Shown here in pieces: positions 1 to 7,188 of a stretch of 8,728 nt of DNA. The position numbers were made by a program, and so were the translations under genes. Location: positions 1 through 8,728 of the forward strand of contig CAMZNQ010000358.1 in NCBI GenBank assembly GCA_947313765.1. The letters are read 5' to 3'. Source of the DNA: an uncultured Sulfurovum sp. (lineage in GTDB: Bacteria; Campylobacterota; Campylobacteria; Campylobacterales; Sulfurovaceae). The notes beneath the pieces were generated by a model. That model did no database searches. It saw only the letters and a program-made list of their open reading frames with translations, and was not told the origin of the DNA. Positions within the stretch are counted from its first letter, which is position 1, and every line of letters begins with the position of its first letter.

Positions 1-261
1 TCAATCACTGCTACAGAGTTAGATAGTATATTTGTTAGGTTAGATGGTAGCAATCAGATAAAAGGTATTTTAAATTATGGGATAAATCAATTAACCTTTA
101 ATGATAATAATGATATAATCAACAAGTTATATGTTGATGAACTGATTAATAAAACTGATTCACCTGAATTACTACCTGATACTACTACATTAGAAGAAGT
201 ATCAATTAAAGTAAATGAACTTATAACTAAATTAAAAGATACGAAAGTTTTTAATGATTAG
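1..261 (+). CDS. Tail-fibre-like structural protein, C-terminal part (5' end outside window)
   Basis: An open frame runs from base 1 to a TAG stop and gives the last 86 residues; the start lies before the window. Residues 11-49 read like a unit common in phage tail fibres and other virion appendage proteins: an LDGSNQIKGILNYGINQLTF stretch followed by an acidic turn and NKLYVDELI. The usual family form is an 'LDGTNxMxGxLNMGxNKIxN' stretch ending in an 'A.TKKYVD' helix. The last ~35 residues (TTTLEEVSIKVNELITKLKD) look helical and could be a short coiled coil. A role as a tail fibre or other adsorption-apparatus subunit is inferred from this motif and from its place just before the ejection-protein genes. 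It overlaps the next gene by 8 nt, so the two are probably translated from one message. With only the C-terminus visible, a different trimeric virion decoration protein is possible. Confidence 0.6.
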   Translation, partial: SITATELDSIFVRLDGSNQIKGILNYGINQLTFNDNNDIINKLYVDELINKTDSPELLPDTTTLEEVSIKVNELITKLKDTKVFND

Positions 262-619
262 TTTATTAGTATTACCTAAGAATATTTCAAATGAGTTATT
301 ATTTAAATCTACCTTATCTTACATAAAAGATTCCGGTATTATTAATATACCTAGTATATTAATAAATGCAGAGAAGAAAGTAGGATGTAGATATATTACT
401 ATATATCAAAATAATAAGCCTATAGGTAGTATAACTTATTTATTGAGAGATAAGGTATTATTTATAAATAGATTATATATCATTAAAACCAAAAGAATAT
501 ACTTTAAAGAAGTATTAAGAAAATTAGAATCATTATTTAATATAAAAGCTATATTTACAAATGCAGATGAATATACTAGTATTATATATGATAAACATAA
601 AATAGGAGAAAGAATATGA
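254..619 (+). CDS. Small virion-operon protein with degenerate GNAT-like fold (possible T7 gp13-like)
   Basis: This is a 121-residue protein of unproven function. Residues 46-64 (RYITIYQNNKPIGSITYLL) look like the paired central strands of a GNAT acetyltransferase. Residues 68-77 look like the next strand, and residues 96-118 (NIKAIFTNADEYTSIIYDKH) like the late strand and helix. The acetyl-CoA loop, normally R/Q-x-x-G-x-G/A, is not present where expected (residues 79-86, TKRIYFKE), so catalysis looks unlikely. From memory of the family, T7 internal virion protein gp13 and its relatives are also related to GNAT proteins and precede gp14 and gp15; this gene sits at the same relative place. A gp13-like assembly or ejection role is therefore a reasonable inference, not a demonstration. 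The start is the ATG inside the end of the preceding gene. It has only a weak purine run upstream, so translational coupling is likely. Its TGA stop overlaps the next ATG (ATGA). Confidence 0.75.
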   Translation: MISLLVLPKNISNELLFKSTLSYIKDSGIINIPSILINAEKKVGCRYITIYQNNKPIGSITYLLRDKVLFINRLYIIKTKRIYFKEVLRKLESLFNIKAIFTNADEYTSIIYDKHKIGERI

Positions 620-1323
620 CAGGTGCAATTATAGGTTCTACCGTTATAGGAGGGATTACTAGCTATAATAATAGTAGAGCTATTAAACAAGCTGGTAAGG
701 AACAAAGAGAACTACAGACTCAAGCCTTACATAATCAAGAGGCTAATAATAGATTTAATGCCGATAGATATATGGATTCATACTTAGATTATCTTAAGAT
801 GGAAGATATTTATGGTTCTTTACAAGAAGATGTTAGTACTTATTATAAAAACTTAAATGGTTCAACATTAGGTAATAGAGAAATATTACAGCTAAAGGAA
901 AGAGCTCAGAAAGTTAATGATGATATAGTTAAGCAAATGAGTATGAGAGGTATGGGTGATAGTGGATTATCAGAATTTTTAATTAATTCAAATAATTTTA
1001 ATACTGAAAAAGGTATAGCTACCATTAATGCTACTGCAGAAGATAGAGCTATGGAAATGAAAGCTGGTTATCTAGGTCAAATAACTAATCAGAGAAATAA
1101 TTTATATAATCAAGGTAATGCTGCAGCAGCTAGTATTAGTAATGGCGTTAATGCAGAGAATAACTTATTACTAAGTAAAGGTAATTCTGTTATAAATCAA
1201 ACAAATGCTACTAATAGTATAAATAATAGCTTTGCTAATCAACTTCAAACTAGTTTAGGTTACTCAAGTAGAAGAGAAGAAGCTTATGCTTCTGATTATG
1301 GTCAAAATGAAGGAATGTATTAA
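616..1323 (+). CDS. DNA-ejection / internal virion protein (T7 gp14- or P22 gp7-like)
   Basis: A 235-residue protein predicted to be packed in the capsid and ejected with the DNA. The N-terminus (residues 3-13, GAIIGSTVIGG) is a short hydrophobic glycine-rich segment followed by a charged helix rich in Q, K, R and E. This arrangement is typical of small podovirus ejection proteins. Residues 66-122 (EDIYGSLQEDVSTYYKNL, then an acidic/basic helix ending RGMGDSGLSEFL) resemble the conserved '...AxRGxxxSGL...' stretch of phage DNA-transfer proteins. Residues 150-205 are N/Q/A-rich and probably helical or disordered. No enzyme motif is visible. The start is well supported: AGGAG lies 7 nt before the ATG and the ATG overlaps the previous stop by 4 nt. 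Its TAA stop shares one base with the next ATG (TAATG). Exact equivalence to T7 gp14 or P22 gp7 cannot be settled by eye. Confidence 0.75.
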   Translation: MTGAIIGSTVIGGITSYNNSRAIKQAGKEQRELQTQALHNQEANNRFNADRYMDSYLDYLKMEDIYGSLQEDVSTYYKNLNGSTLGNREILQLKERAQKVNDDIVKQMSMRGMGDSGLSEFLINSNNFNTEKGIATINATAEDRAMEMKAGYLGQITNQRNNLYNQGNAAAASISNGVNAENNLLLSKGNSVINQTNATNSINNSFANQLQTSLGYSSRREEAYASDYGQNEGMY

Positions 1324-3254
1324 TGGGATTTTTTGAAGGAGTATCTGCTGCTAATAATACTATTAATAGCGATAGAAATGAAAGACAACGTATCTTAACT
1401 AATAAGATAAAAGGATTCGAGCTAGATAAGGCTTCAGGTCAATTCGAGGCTAATGAAAGAGGCCAGAAAATGCTTGATTTACAAAATGAAAAGCTTAATC
1501 AAGAATTAATGGTACAAAAGAATAGAAATGATACAATTAGTTCTATTTTAAATAAAGATTCTATGCAAGAAGCTATCACACATTTAGCTACAGGTAATGC
1601 TCATGATGCAAATAGAGTTATTAATGCTAATCCTATTTTGAAAGAGAAATTAGCTAATAATTATGGAATCCATGGTATTATGCCAGTAGATTTTGAGAAT
1701 GATATAGATTTACTAAGAGATAGTGGTATAGAATTAACACCTGAAATGCGTAATGATAAACAGGCAATGTTAGCTTTAAAAAGTTCTTTATATAAAACTG
1801 TTGATAATAATGGTAAACAAGTTATTAGAGATGTTCAATCTACTATTAAAACAACAGGTTATCTAGGTTATGCAGATAAATATACTAAGGAAGGTATGAT
1901 TAATAGATTTAACCAAATTTCTCAAGTATTAAGTGGCCATTTAGTTACAGAGAAAGAACAAACTGTAAAAGATAATAAATTAGATAATAATATTAAAGCT
2001 GGTGAAATTAAAGGAGACTATTTAAATTCTATATTAGGTGATGATAATCTAACTCCTGAACAGAAAGTTTATAAATTAACTCATGTTGAGAAGAAGAAAA
2101 ATGAGATAGAACTTAAACAAGAAGAGTTAGGATTAAAAGTATTAGATTCTAAGATTAATCAATTAGGTATGAGTAATAATGTTGATAGTATAAGAAAAGA
2201 TTATATAGATTATATTAGTAATTCTGATTTATCACCTGAGCAAAAAGCTTATAAAATTAATCATGTTGAAAATGTTAAAGATAAAACTGAATTAGAGGAA
2301 TTAAGTGAACAGCTACAAATAGATGTACTTAAACTTAAAGCTAATGAAATATTTAAAGATAAATCATTTAGTGATTTAGAAAATGATTACATTAAAATGA
2401 TTACTGAAGATGATACATTAACTAGTGCTCAGAAACTAGCTAAGTTAAGAGGTACTCCTTCAGAGAGTGAAAAATTACAAATAGAGTTACTTAAATCTCA
2501 AGTAAAGTTGAATAAAGCTAAGGCTAAGGCTAAAGGTAAAACACCTGAAGAGATAGCGTTAATTAAGTCTCAAGCAGAATTAAATAAATCTAAGATTGAA
2601 GATAAAAAGAGTTATAATGAAGCAGAATTTTTAGCTAATTTAGATAATCCTGATAAGATTCCATATAACAATGAGAACTTACAGATAGCTAAAGAGATTC
2701 AAGGTAGTAAAACTAATACTACTGCTCTTAATAAATCAGATAAGAAGTTTGGTATAGTTAAAGCAACAGAAAGACTTATTAGAAAATTTGATAAATTAAA
2801 CCTAGATAGAAATGCTATATCTAATTTAAATAAAGCTTTATATACAATAACAGGTGTTGGTAGTGATGCTAATAAGAGAGAGATGTTAGATAAAATTGAA
2901 TTAGATGGCTCTTTACGTTCTGTTATAGTTGAGTATATTAAGTTAATGTCAGGTGCTGCTGTTACTGATAATGAGAGAAAAATATATACTGATATTATTT
3001 CTGCAGGTGATTGGTCAAATAAAGATGCAGCTAGACGTTCATTAAAAACTTTTATGGAGTCTCTATCTAGCTCTTATAATGATGAAATTATGAATATGAA
3101 TTTACCTTATGATAAATTAATTAGAAGACAGAAATACAATGACTGGATGCAAACAAGTGTTTTATCTAGTAATAATGATGAAGTAAAAGAAATTACTAAA
3201 CCGATTATTAAGTCAGAAGAAATAGACTTAGATTTATCTAAATATATTAGATAG
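1323..3254 (+). CDS. Large coiled-coil DNA-ejection / internal virion protein with internal repeats
   Basis: A 643-residue, strongly helical, highly charged protein. The N-terminus (MGFFEGVSAANNTINSDRNE, then a long K/E/Q helix to about residue 70) resembles the start of internal virion proteins. Residues 231-377 hold three diverged copies of a helical unit (see repeat entry). Residues 384-427 are another K/E/A-rich helix with a repeated 'KSQxxLNKxK' phrase and an AKAKAKGK run (bases 2514-2540). Residues 476-600 look like a globular helical C-terminal domain: it includes 'LYTITGVGSDANKREML', 'LMSGAAVTDNERKIY' and a following D-W-S-N-K stretch. That pattern recurs at the C-terminus of large phage ejection proteins as I know them. 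Role by inference: a T7 gp15-like part of the internal core or trans-envelope conduit. AAGGA 8 nt before the ATG supports the start. No catalytic motif was seen. Confidence 0.72.
   Translation: MGFFEGVSAANNTINSDRNERQRILTNKIKGFELDKASGQFEANERGQKMLDLQNEKLNQELMVQKNRNDTISSILNKDSMQEAITHLATGNAHDANRVINANPILKEKLANNYGIHGIMPVDFENDIDLLRDSGIELTPEMRNDKQAMLALKSSLYKTVDNNGKQVIRDVQSTIKTTGYLGYADKYTKEGMINRFNQISQVLSGHLVTEKEQTVKDNKLDNNIKAGEIKGDYLNSILGDDNLTPEQKVYKLTHVEKKKNEIELKQEELGLKVLDSKINQLGMSNNVDSIRKDYIDYISNSDLSPEQKAYKINHVENVKDKTELEELSEQLQIDVLKLKANEIFKDKSFSDLENDYIKMITEDDTLTSAQKLAKLRGTPSESEKLQIELLKSQVKLNKAKAKAKGKTPEEIALIKSQAELNKSKIEDKKSYNEAEFLANLDNPDKIPYNNENLQIAKEIQGSKTNTTALNKSDKKFGIVKATERLIRKFDKLNLDRNAISNLNKALYTITGVGSDANKREMLDKIELDGSLRSVIVEYIKLMSGAAVTDNERKIYTDIISAGDWSNKDAARRSLKTFMESLSSSYNDEIMNMNLPYDKLIRRQKYNDWMQTSVLSSNNDEVKEITKPIIKSEEIDLDLSKYIR
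2013..2453 (+). repeat. Three diverged protein-level repeats (~60-63 residues apart) in the large ejection protein
   Basis: Within the 643-residue protein, three stretches share the pattern DY-I-x(4-6)-L-(T/S)-P/S-x-QK-x-(Y/A)-K-(L/I). Copy 1 is residues 231-259 (GDYLNSILGDDNLTPEQKVY, then KLTHVEKKK). Copy 2 is residues 291-319 (RKDYIDYISNSDLSPEQKAY, then KINHVENVK). Copy 3 is residues 354-377 (NDYIKMITEDDTLTSAQKLA, then KLRG). They are separated by K/E/L-rich helices. Copies 1 and 2 are clearly alike; copy 3 is weaker and lacks the HVE ending. This looks like duplication of a helical module in a fibrous protein. Confidence 0.8.
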
Positions 3255-3258
3255 GAGG
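3253..3258 (+). promoter_or_regulatory. Strong Shine-Dalgarno site of the portal gene
   Basis: AGGAGG begins inside the TAG stop of the preceding gene and ends 4 nt before the portal ATG. It is the only full six-base consensus site in the plus-strand operon. It serves the only gene there that does not overlap its upstream neighbour, so it decides this start and implies independent initiation for the portal. Confidence 0.85.
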
Positions 3259-3262
3259 AAAT

Positions 3263-5047
3263 ATGAAATTAGATTTAGAGAATTTAAAAAGACTCTTTAA
3301 GTATTCTTATGATACTTATGAGCCCTCTTTAGGAAAATATAAAACAATACTAGAGATGTTTAATAATAATCAGTATACTGAAGAAGAGGTTGCATTATTA
3401 CGAGAACAAGGTAGACCTTGTGAAACCTTTAATGTTATTAAACTATTTGTAAGAATAATTAGTGGTTACTATGATTCAGTATCTAATACTGCTATAGCAA
3501 AAGCTAATAATATTAAAGATGTACCATTAACTAGTTTATTGAATGGTTTATTACTTAACATAGATGATAAATCTAATGTTAGAGTTATCAATGAAAAGAT
3601 TAGACAAGAATTCTTATTAAGTGGATTAGCTGTACATGAACTAGTTGTAAAGCCTGTAAAAGATATTAATAATAATATTAAAAGAGACTCTGTAGGTAGA
3701 GTTGAATATGAGATTACTAAAGAGCATGTACCAGTTGAACAGATTTTACTAGACCCTGATTCAGTTCAAGAAGATTATAGTGATGCTAGATTTATTCATA
3801 GATGGAAATGGATTGATAGAGAGAATCTAATTAGAATGTTTGGAGCCAGAAAAGTAAGTGGTTTATTACCTGATGTTAATTCTATAGCTGATATAACAGT
3901 AGATGAAGATGCTAATATGTTTGGAGATAATATTGATGAAGATTATGATAAGTTTATATTAGTTAGAACTATTATAAAAGAAAAAGATAATACTTATTCA
4001 ATTTACTGGTGTAATGATAGAATTCTTAGAAAAACTAAGATAACTCAGAACCTAGTTAAGTTCCCTTACCAAGTTGTTAAGCTTCAGAATAATAATAAAG
4101 ATTATTTTGGTATAGTTGAAGATTTTTATGAAACTCAGAGAACTATGAACCAAGCTTTACTACAGATTCAATTAGGTGTTAATACTAATAAAGTATTTGT
4201 TAGAAAAGGTGCAATAGATGAAGAAGATTGGGATAGATTTGTAAACACTGTGACTAGAATAAATTCTATTATAGAACTAGATGATTTAGATGATATTCAA
4301 ATAGTTAATATGAGTGCAGATATACAGCAACAATATAGAATTATTGAAGAAGGCTTTAGACGTATTCAAAGAATATTAGGTGTAAATGATTCATTCTTAG
4401 GTCAAGCGTTTGCTTCTGATAGTGGTAGAAAGGTTAAGTTACAACAAAATAGTACAATATCTTCATTAAAGTATTTAGATGTAAAATTTGAATTATTATT
4501 TAGATTAATAGGTATAGATACAGTAAATCTAATTAAGCAATATTATACAGCTAATAAGTTCTATAGAGTATCTAACAATATGGAAGAAGATTACTATATA
4601 GAAATTAATAAGCCTTTAGTTAATCCTGAAACTAATGAATATATGTATGATATAGAAGTTGACCCATCAACAGGTAGACTAATGAAAGATAAGGATGGGA
4701 ACTTTATACTTACACCATTAAATGATTATAGAACAGATATAGGATTCTTAGAGACTGATATTAGAATTATCTCTGTTCCTTATAATAATGAAGATGAAGC
4801 TAGTCAAGTAATGGTTGAAACAGTACTAAATGGAGCTATAGGTAATGCGTTACTAAATATTAACCCTGCTAATTATCTAAAGGTTGCAGGCTTAGTTATA
4901 GGTAACATGAGAAACAAGAATTCTAAGGTAATATCTGATATTATAAAAGATACTATTAATGGGATACAAGGTCAACAGCCACAACCTCAACAACCTCAAC
5001 AGAATAGTCCAGGTAGTAGAGAATTTAATATTCCAGGAGTAAGATAA
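3263..5047 (+). CDS. P22-type portal protein
   Basis: A 594-residue portal of the P22 family. Twelve copies are expected at one capsid vertex as the channel for DNA packaging and exit. Recognisable stretches in order: residues 51-68 (RPCETFNVIKLFVRIISG), the family's early helix where the chain commits to the stem-proximal fold; 161-183 (ILLDPDSVQEDYSDARFIHR followed by WKW), the characteristic 'DPxS...D.SDAR(Y/F)' signature; 277-297 (NNKDYFGIVEDFYETQRTMN), the 'YG(I/V)...QR..N' motif; and 371-390 (ILGVNDSFLGQAFASDSGRK), the 'GVND..LG......SG' motif before the long helix to about residue 429. The C-terminus (569-580) is Q/P-rich. P22 gp1 is longer (725 residues), mainly because of an extended C-terminal barrel; here the C-terminal part is shorter. 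The gene sits between ejection-protein genes rather than beside terminase, which is outside the window. Its TAA shares a base with the next ATG. Confidence 0.92.
   Translation: MKLDLENLKRLFKYSYDTYEPSLGKYKTILEMFNNNQYTEEEVALLREQGRPCETFNVIKLFVRIISGYYDSVSNTAIAKANNIKDVPLTSLLNGLLLNIDDKSNVRVINEKIRQEFLLSGLAVHELVVKPVKDINNNIKRDSVGRVEYEITKEHVPVEQILLDPDSVQEDYSDARFIHRWKWIDRENLIRMFGARKVSGLLPDVNSIADITVDEDANMFGDNIDEDYDKFILVRTIIKEKDNTYSIYWCNDRILRKTKITQNLVKFPYQVVKLQNNNKDYFGIVEDFYETQRTMNQALLQIQLGVNTNKVFVRKGAIDEEDWDRFVNTVTRINSIIELDDLDDIQIVNMSADIQQQYRIIEEGFRRIQRILGVNDSFLGQAFASDSGRKVKLQQNSTISSLKYLDVKFELLFRLIGIDTVNLIKQYYTANKFYRVSNNMEEDYYIEINKPLVNPETNEYMYDIEVDPSTGRLMKDKDGNFILTPLNDYRTDIGFLETDIRIISVPYNNEDEASQVMVETVLNGAIGNALLNINPANYLKVAGLVIGNMRNKNSKVISDIIKDTINGIQGQQPQPQQPQQNSPGSREFNIPGVR
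4981..5001 (+). repeat. Short tandem 9-nt repeat in the portal C-terminus
   Basis: Two perfect copies of ACAACCTCA plus three bases of a third, next to a related ACAGCC unit just upstream. They encode the Q/P-rich stretch at residues 569-580 of the portal (QGQQPQPQQPQQ). The tail is low in complexity and probably disordered. Repeat length could vary between relatives by slippage; this is inference. Confidence 0.8.
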
Positions 5048-7188
5048 TGAGTATATTTGATATAGGTTTTAGTATTAGAAATAATGAACCATTAGTTAAA
5101 GATTTTACTACACCAGTTGATAGTGAGTTTAATACTCAAGAAGTACCTGAGGATAAAACAGGTACTTATAAAGTCAAAAGAGGTGTAGGTGACTTTATAA
5201 TGGACTTAAGTAAAGAGGGAATCATTAAGACTGATAATAGTGAATTACCACTTAGAGATAGATTTGATTACAAGAGAGCTATTAGAGATAATGTGCCATC
5301 TTCTAAGATATTAGATTTAATATCTAGTTCAGATAATTCTTTTGATTTTAAACAAGCTAGAGTAGACCTAGGAGATGATAAGTTATTAGAACTATTGCAT
5401 AAGGAATCAGATAAGAATATTATGAACCATGCTATTAGTAAAGTAAGTAGTTATACAGATTTTGATAAAGGTACATTAAAAGCCTCTATGACTATTAATG
5501 CTTTAACTTCAGATTTACTTAATATGGTTGGATTAATAGATGATGATGCTCATGCTAAAGATATGAGTGAAATAACATTAATTAAACAGTCATTAGATGA
5601 AAGTACACATGATAAGGATTTCTTATCTTACTCTACACTAGGTAATATAACAGGTGAGGTTATGTCATCTCCTGCTGTAACTACTAAAGCTGGTTTATTT
5701 GCTATTTCAGCTATAACAGGTTATGGTTCAGGTAGAGCTGATGGAGATTCTGTTGGAGTTGCAACTATGAAAGGTGGCTTATATGGAGGTACAGCTTTAC
5801 TAGGAGCTGCAGCTATTGAGAAAGTGATGGATAAAATAGGAACTAGAGCTAATAAAAATGTTTATGAATATTATAAAGATATGCTTAACGTTAATGAAGC
5901 TGAAGCTAATACAATTTATAATAATTGGTCAAAGCTAAATGAATCAACTGGTAAAGAGTATACTGATAGATTACTATCCATTATGGATAACTCTGGTGAA
6001 ATTGGAGCAAGATTAAAAGAAAGAGCTATTAAAGTTAATCCTAGTATAAAGAAAGACATAGATATAAATAAGAAAGATAGAATTAGATATATCAAAGAGC
6101 TTGTAGAGAATGATTTAGATTTAACTGATTTATCTAGGAACCTAGGTGAGGCTGCAGATACTATTAAATCTAATTATAGAAAAGTTAAATGGAAGATAAA
6201 ACAAGATGCTGGGGTAGAGTATAATTTCATGATTAATATGGAAGATACTTTAAAAAAGGGAGAGCTAAGTATTCCTGAGAATGTTGGTGAGAGTGTAAGT
6301 GATTTAGTTGCAGTTAAAGATTTATTTGGTATTACAATTAATAAAAATAAATTTAAGAAAGGAGAACAATTTGCATTAGTAGAAGACTTAATAGATTCAG
6401 TACCACATATTAACAGCTTAATTAATAATTCTAAAGGTAAAAATAAGAATACCTGGGTTAAGATTAAAGATTTAGTTGAAAGAAATATAGAAGAGATACT
6501 ACCAGATGAACACTTAGGTTTATGGAAGCAAGTTAACAAAGAATATGCTGGTATGAAACAAGTGTTAGATTCAGAGCTTGGAGATGCTATATATAGAATT
6601 AATAGGTCTACAAGTAAAAAGCCTCAAATAGAGGTAGCTAGAGCTATGGAAATAATTAAAGCTACTAGGAACTCTGGAGCAGATACATTTACTAAACTAG
6701 GTAACATTGTAGGAGGTAGAGATTTAGAGAAATTAGAATTATCTATTATAGACTCAGGATTCTCTAACCATTTAGATGACTTCTCTTGGAAAATATTAGA
6801 TAAAAGTATCAGAACTAATGGTTTTACCTCTGATAAAGCTAAGCAAATATCTAAGTTAATTAGTGATGCTAAAGAGGTATTTAGAACAGATGATATTATT
6901 AGACAAATAGTTAGTTCTAATAATTCGCCTACAAATATGAGTACAACTCTTACAGGTAAATTAACTGTTGAAGTTATATCAAGATTATTTAATTCTGTGA
7001 TGAAGTATAACCCTGTAGGTAAACTAGGTAAAGATTTGAGAATGTTTGATAATCTAAGTGATGTATTAGCTTCACCTTATAAATTGAGAGAATTAGGTAA
7101 TACAATACACAGAATAGATGGTAAAACAAGAGACTTGATTATATCAAGAGCAATTGATAATGAATTATATGAGGATGTAGTAAAATGA
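5047..7188 (+). CDS. Large internal virion / DNA-ejection protein with glycine-rich hydrophobic segment
   Basis: A 713-residue protein I do not match to a named family with confidence. Residues 1-200 are mixed helix with no clear motif. Residues 208-258 form a hydrophobic glycine/alanine-rich stretch (SPAVTTKAGLFAISAITGYG, then GVATMKGGLYGGTALLGAAA), the kind of segment ejection proteins use to insert into membranes. A long helical region follows. Residues 493-520 (WKQVNKEYAGMKQVLDSELG and after) contain the 'W...N.EY......' pattern seen in many large phage internal virion proteins. Its size, its place between portal and transglycosylase, and this hydrophobic segment suggest a T7 gp16-like or P22 gp16/gp20-like ejected conduit component, but without a lysozyme domain of its own. 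AGGAG 7 nt before the ATG supports the start. It overlaps the portal by 1 nt and the next gene by 4 nt (ATGA). No catalytic residues were recognised. Confidence 0.72.
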   Translation: MSIFDIGFSIRNNEPLVKDFTTPVDSEFNTQEVPEDKTGTYKVKRGVGDFIMDLSKEGIIKTDNSELPLRDRFDYKRAIRDNVPSSKILDLISSSDNSFDFKQARVDLGDDKLLELLHKESDKNIMNHAISKVSSYTDFDKGTLKASMTINALTSDLLNMVGLIDDDAHAKDMSEITLIKQSLDESTHDKDFLSYSTLGNITGEVMSSPAVTTKAGLFAISAITGYGSGRADGDSVGVATMKGGLYGGTALLGAAAIEKVMDKIGTRANKNVYEYYKDMLNVNEAEANTIYNNWSKLNESTGKEYTDRLLSIMDNSGEIGARLKERAIKVNPSIKKDIDINKKDRIRYIKELVENDLDLTDLSRNLGEAADTIKSNYRKVKWKIKQDAGVEYNFMINMEDTLKKGELSIPENVGESVSDLVAVKDLFGITINKNKFKKGEQFALVEDLIDSVPHINSLINNSKGKNKNTWVKIKDLVERNIEEILPDEHLGLWKQVNKEYAGMKQVLDSELGDAIYRINRSTSKKPQIEVARAMEIIKATRNSGADTFTKLGNIVGGRDLEKLELSIIDSGFSNHLDDFSWKILDKSIRTNGFTSDKAKQISKLISDAKEVFRTDDIIRQIVSSNNSPTNMSTTLTGKLTVEVISRLFNSVMKYNPVGKLGKDLRMFDNLSDVLASPYKLRELGNTIHRIDGKTRDLIISRAIDNELYEDVVK

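Noticed and set aside
436..705. Minus-strand open frame of 89 residues
   Set aside because: It lies antisense across two well-supported plus-strand genes with good ribosome sites, and its product is a low-complexity hydrophobic/Asn/Ser mix expected from an AT-rich antisense frame.
6174..6539. Minus-strand open frame of 121 residues
   Set aside because: It is wholly antisense to the 713-residue ejection protein, is rich in L, S, I and F as expected for the reverse of a K/E/D/N-rich gene, and shows no recognisable domain.
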